From the NCBI RefSeq assembly GCF_036323735.1, contig NC_086028.1:37132001-37196000 (forward strand): DNA of 64,000 bases, written 5' to 3'. The stretch's first letter is position 1; each line of letters starts with the position of its first letter. Of the stretch, positions 62,925 to 64,000 are shown in pieces. The stretch is from Rattus norvegicus. Lineage: Eukaryota > Chordata > Mammalia > Rodentia > Muridae. The notes beneath the pieces were generated by a model. That model did not search any database. It was not told the origin of the DNA and worked only from the letters and a program-made list of their open reading frames with translations. The position numbers and the translations under genes were made by a program.

Positions 62925-63150
62925 AGTAGCCTTGAGAGTTGTTGCCATGTTTTTGCATATTAATATTTGCTTTAATGAACTGACTAGAATCATTTATGCA
63001 TAATTTATTGAAAATGGCACTGTAAAAGGTGTTTAAAATCATTTTCTTTCCTTAACACACCTTCAATATCGCTTTTTGGGTTTATTCCTCCATTATCCAT
63101 AGGGAAACACTTCACTATATTAGAAGCGAGGAGCTGTAGTTAATTACCCT
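62925..63150. other. Candidate conserved noncoding block
   Basis: Repeat-free. TTTTTGCATATTAATATTTG and CATTTATGCATAATTTATTG carry POU/homeodomain-like words; GTAGTTAATTACC includes TTAATTA. Bounded on the right by an ORR1 LTR. Confidence 0.38.
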
Positions 63151-63151
63151 C

Positions 63152-63930
63152 TGTGCTGGTTACTTCCTGTCAACTTGATACAAGCAAGAGTCATTTGGGA
63201 AGAGGAAACCTCAGTGGAGGAAGTGCCTCCATCGGACTGGCCTCCACCGGACTGGCCTGTGGGTGTGTCTGTGGGGCATTTTCTTGATTAGTGATTCGTG
63301 TGGGCGGGCCCCGCCCACTGTGGGTGGTGCCACGCCTCAGCATGTGGTCATGAGTTGTCTAGGAAAGCGGGCTGAGCGAGCCAGGGTATGTTGTTCCTCC
63401 ATGGGAAATTTAACGTGAGTTCTGGAGTGATGGAGCCGAGGCATTGAAGAAACCTTTTGTAAATAGTGATTCTTATCTGAGGTTTATGGAGCTGAAGGAT
63501 TCACAGAGCCTTTGCTTAATATAGTCCAGAGACATATCTGGTAGTCCGGAAGTCTCCTATACCTGAGAATTGCTCAGGAAATGGTTCCTTCAGACAAACT
63601 GCTAGATGAGATGAGAGGTTTTGGTATGTGGAAATTGACCCGCTAAAAGTCCCTTTAGTGGAACAATAAAGAGGCTTCTCCAAAGGGTTTGGAGTTCAGT
63701 CCATCAGCGACTGTTCCACCCTGCTGCTAGGAAGCCTTTACACAGTCTGAGTCTCTCTTCCAGTGACCAGCATAACTGGGAACAGTCTTTGCTTCAGTTT
63801 CTACCTCCAGGTTCCTGCTTGAGTTTCTCCTTTAGATTCCCCAGGTGACCGATTGTGATCTGGAAGAGTTAGGATGAAATGAATCATTTCTTCCCCAAGT
63901 TGCTTCTGCTCAGTGTTTTATCACGGGATC
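63152..63930 (+). mobile_element. ORR1-type MaLR LTR split by an insert
   Basis: The left part starts TGTGCTGGTTACTTCCTGTC and runs to TGTTCCTCCATGG at about 63403. The right part resumes near 63785 with TTTGCTTCAGTTTCTACCTC and CTGCTTGAGTTTCTCC, ending near GTTTTATCACGGGATCAAAG. About 370-380 bp between them is foreign to ORR1. Confidence 0.75.
63403..63784. other. Unidentified insert in ORR1 LTR
   Basis: Not recognised as SINE, MaLR or L1. It contains an AATAAA signal (GGAACAATAAAGAGGC) on the plus strand. The hexamer TGGGAA occurs at both edges (63402-63407 and 63777-63782), so a 6-bp target duplication is possible. The edges do not show TG...CA. Confidence 0.5.
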
Positions 63931-64000
63931 AAAGATGCAGGCTGGGGCAGCCAAATGAAATTCTATTTCTCTGTGTGGCCAGCGGAGAGTGGTAGGGTCT
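63931..64000. other. Window end, nothing assigned
   Basis: No feature recognised. Confidence 0.4.

Overview
The window looks like rodent nuclear genomic DNA, very probably rat (Rattus). The main reason is ten good copies of the ID SINE (BC1/tRNA-Ala-type, with intact A- and B-box-like segments and A-tails), a density typical of rat and not of mouse. They sit among B1, B2, B3/B3A and B4/RSINE1 SINEs, rodent MaLR LTRs (MT and ORR1 types) and many (GT)n arrays. No protein-coding exon, intact gene or functional RNA gene could be supported. All long open frames lie in repeats, low-complexity tracts or otherwise feature-poor DNA. The window therefore reads as intergenic or intronic, and I cannot place it on a chromosome from sequence alone.

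Layout. 1-9 kb: mostly unremarkable DNA with a CCTT microsatellite, an opposed pair of RSINE1/B4 elements, an old MLT1 LTR carrying a CTCF-like motif, and a three-level nest (B1 hit by a MaLR LTR, hit by an ID). 9-19 kb: ORR1 and MT LTRs, plus a dense nest at 14.2-15.1 kb (B3, MT LTR, two IDs, B2). 19-29 kb: further MaLR LTRs, SINE clusters, long CT/GT/GA microsatellites and remnants of old LINE-1. 29-39 kb: a 19-bp-unit minisatellite next to a strong CTCF-like motif, repeat-poor AT-rich blocks, a 34-bp U2 snRNA fragment with flanking target-site duplications, a 175-bp TCC tract, a clean 50-bp tandem duplication and an 860-bp degenerate TG/TA-rich array. 39-42 kb: a complete two-LTR MT retrotransposon nested in an older LTR, with a perfect 5-bp duplication. 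42-64 kb: lower repeat density, several repeat-free AT-rich blocks that resemble conserved regulatory DNA, and a second repeat-rich end with an ORR1 LTR split by an insert I do not recognise.

There is no gene set working together here. What can be read is (i) a stratified record of retrotransposition, where nesting gives relative ages (MIR, MLT1 and old L1, then B1/B3/B4 and older MaLR, then MT/ORR1, then ID), and (ii) scattered candidate regulatory DNA: two CTCF-like sites outside SINEs, CTCF-like cores in B2/B3 copies, and about eleven repeat-free blocks with homeodomain/POU/FOX-type cores. The regulatory calls are inferences from composition and motifs, not demonstrated conservation. Family names come from recognition of consensus sequence; MaLR, L1 and MIR subfamily assignments are approximate.
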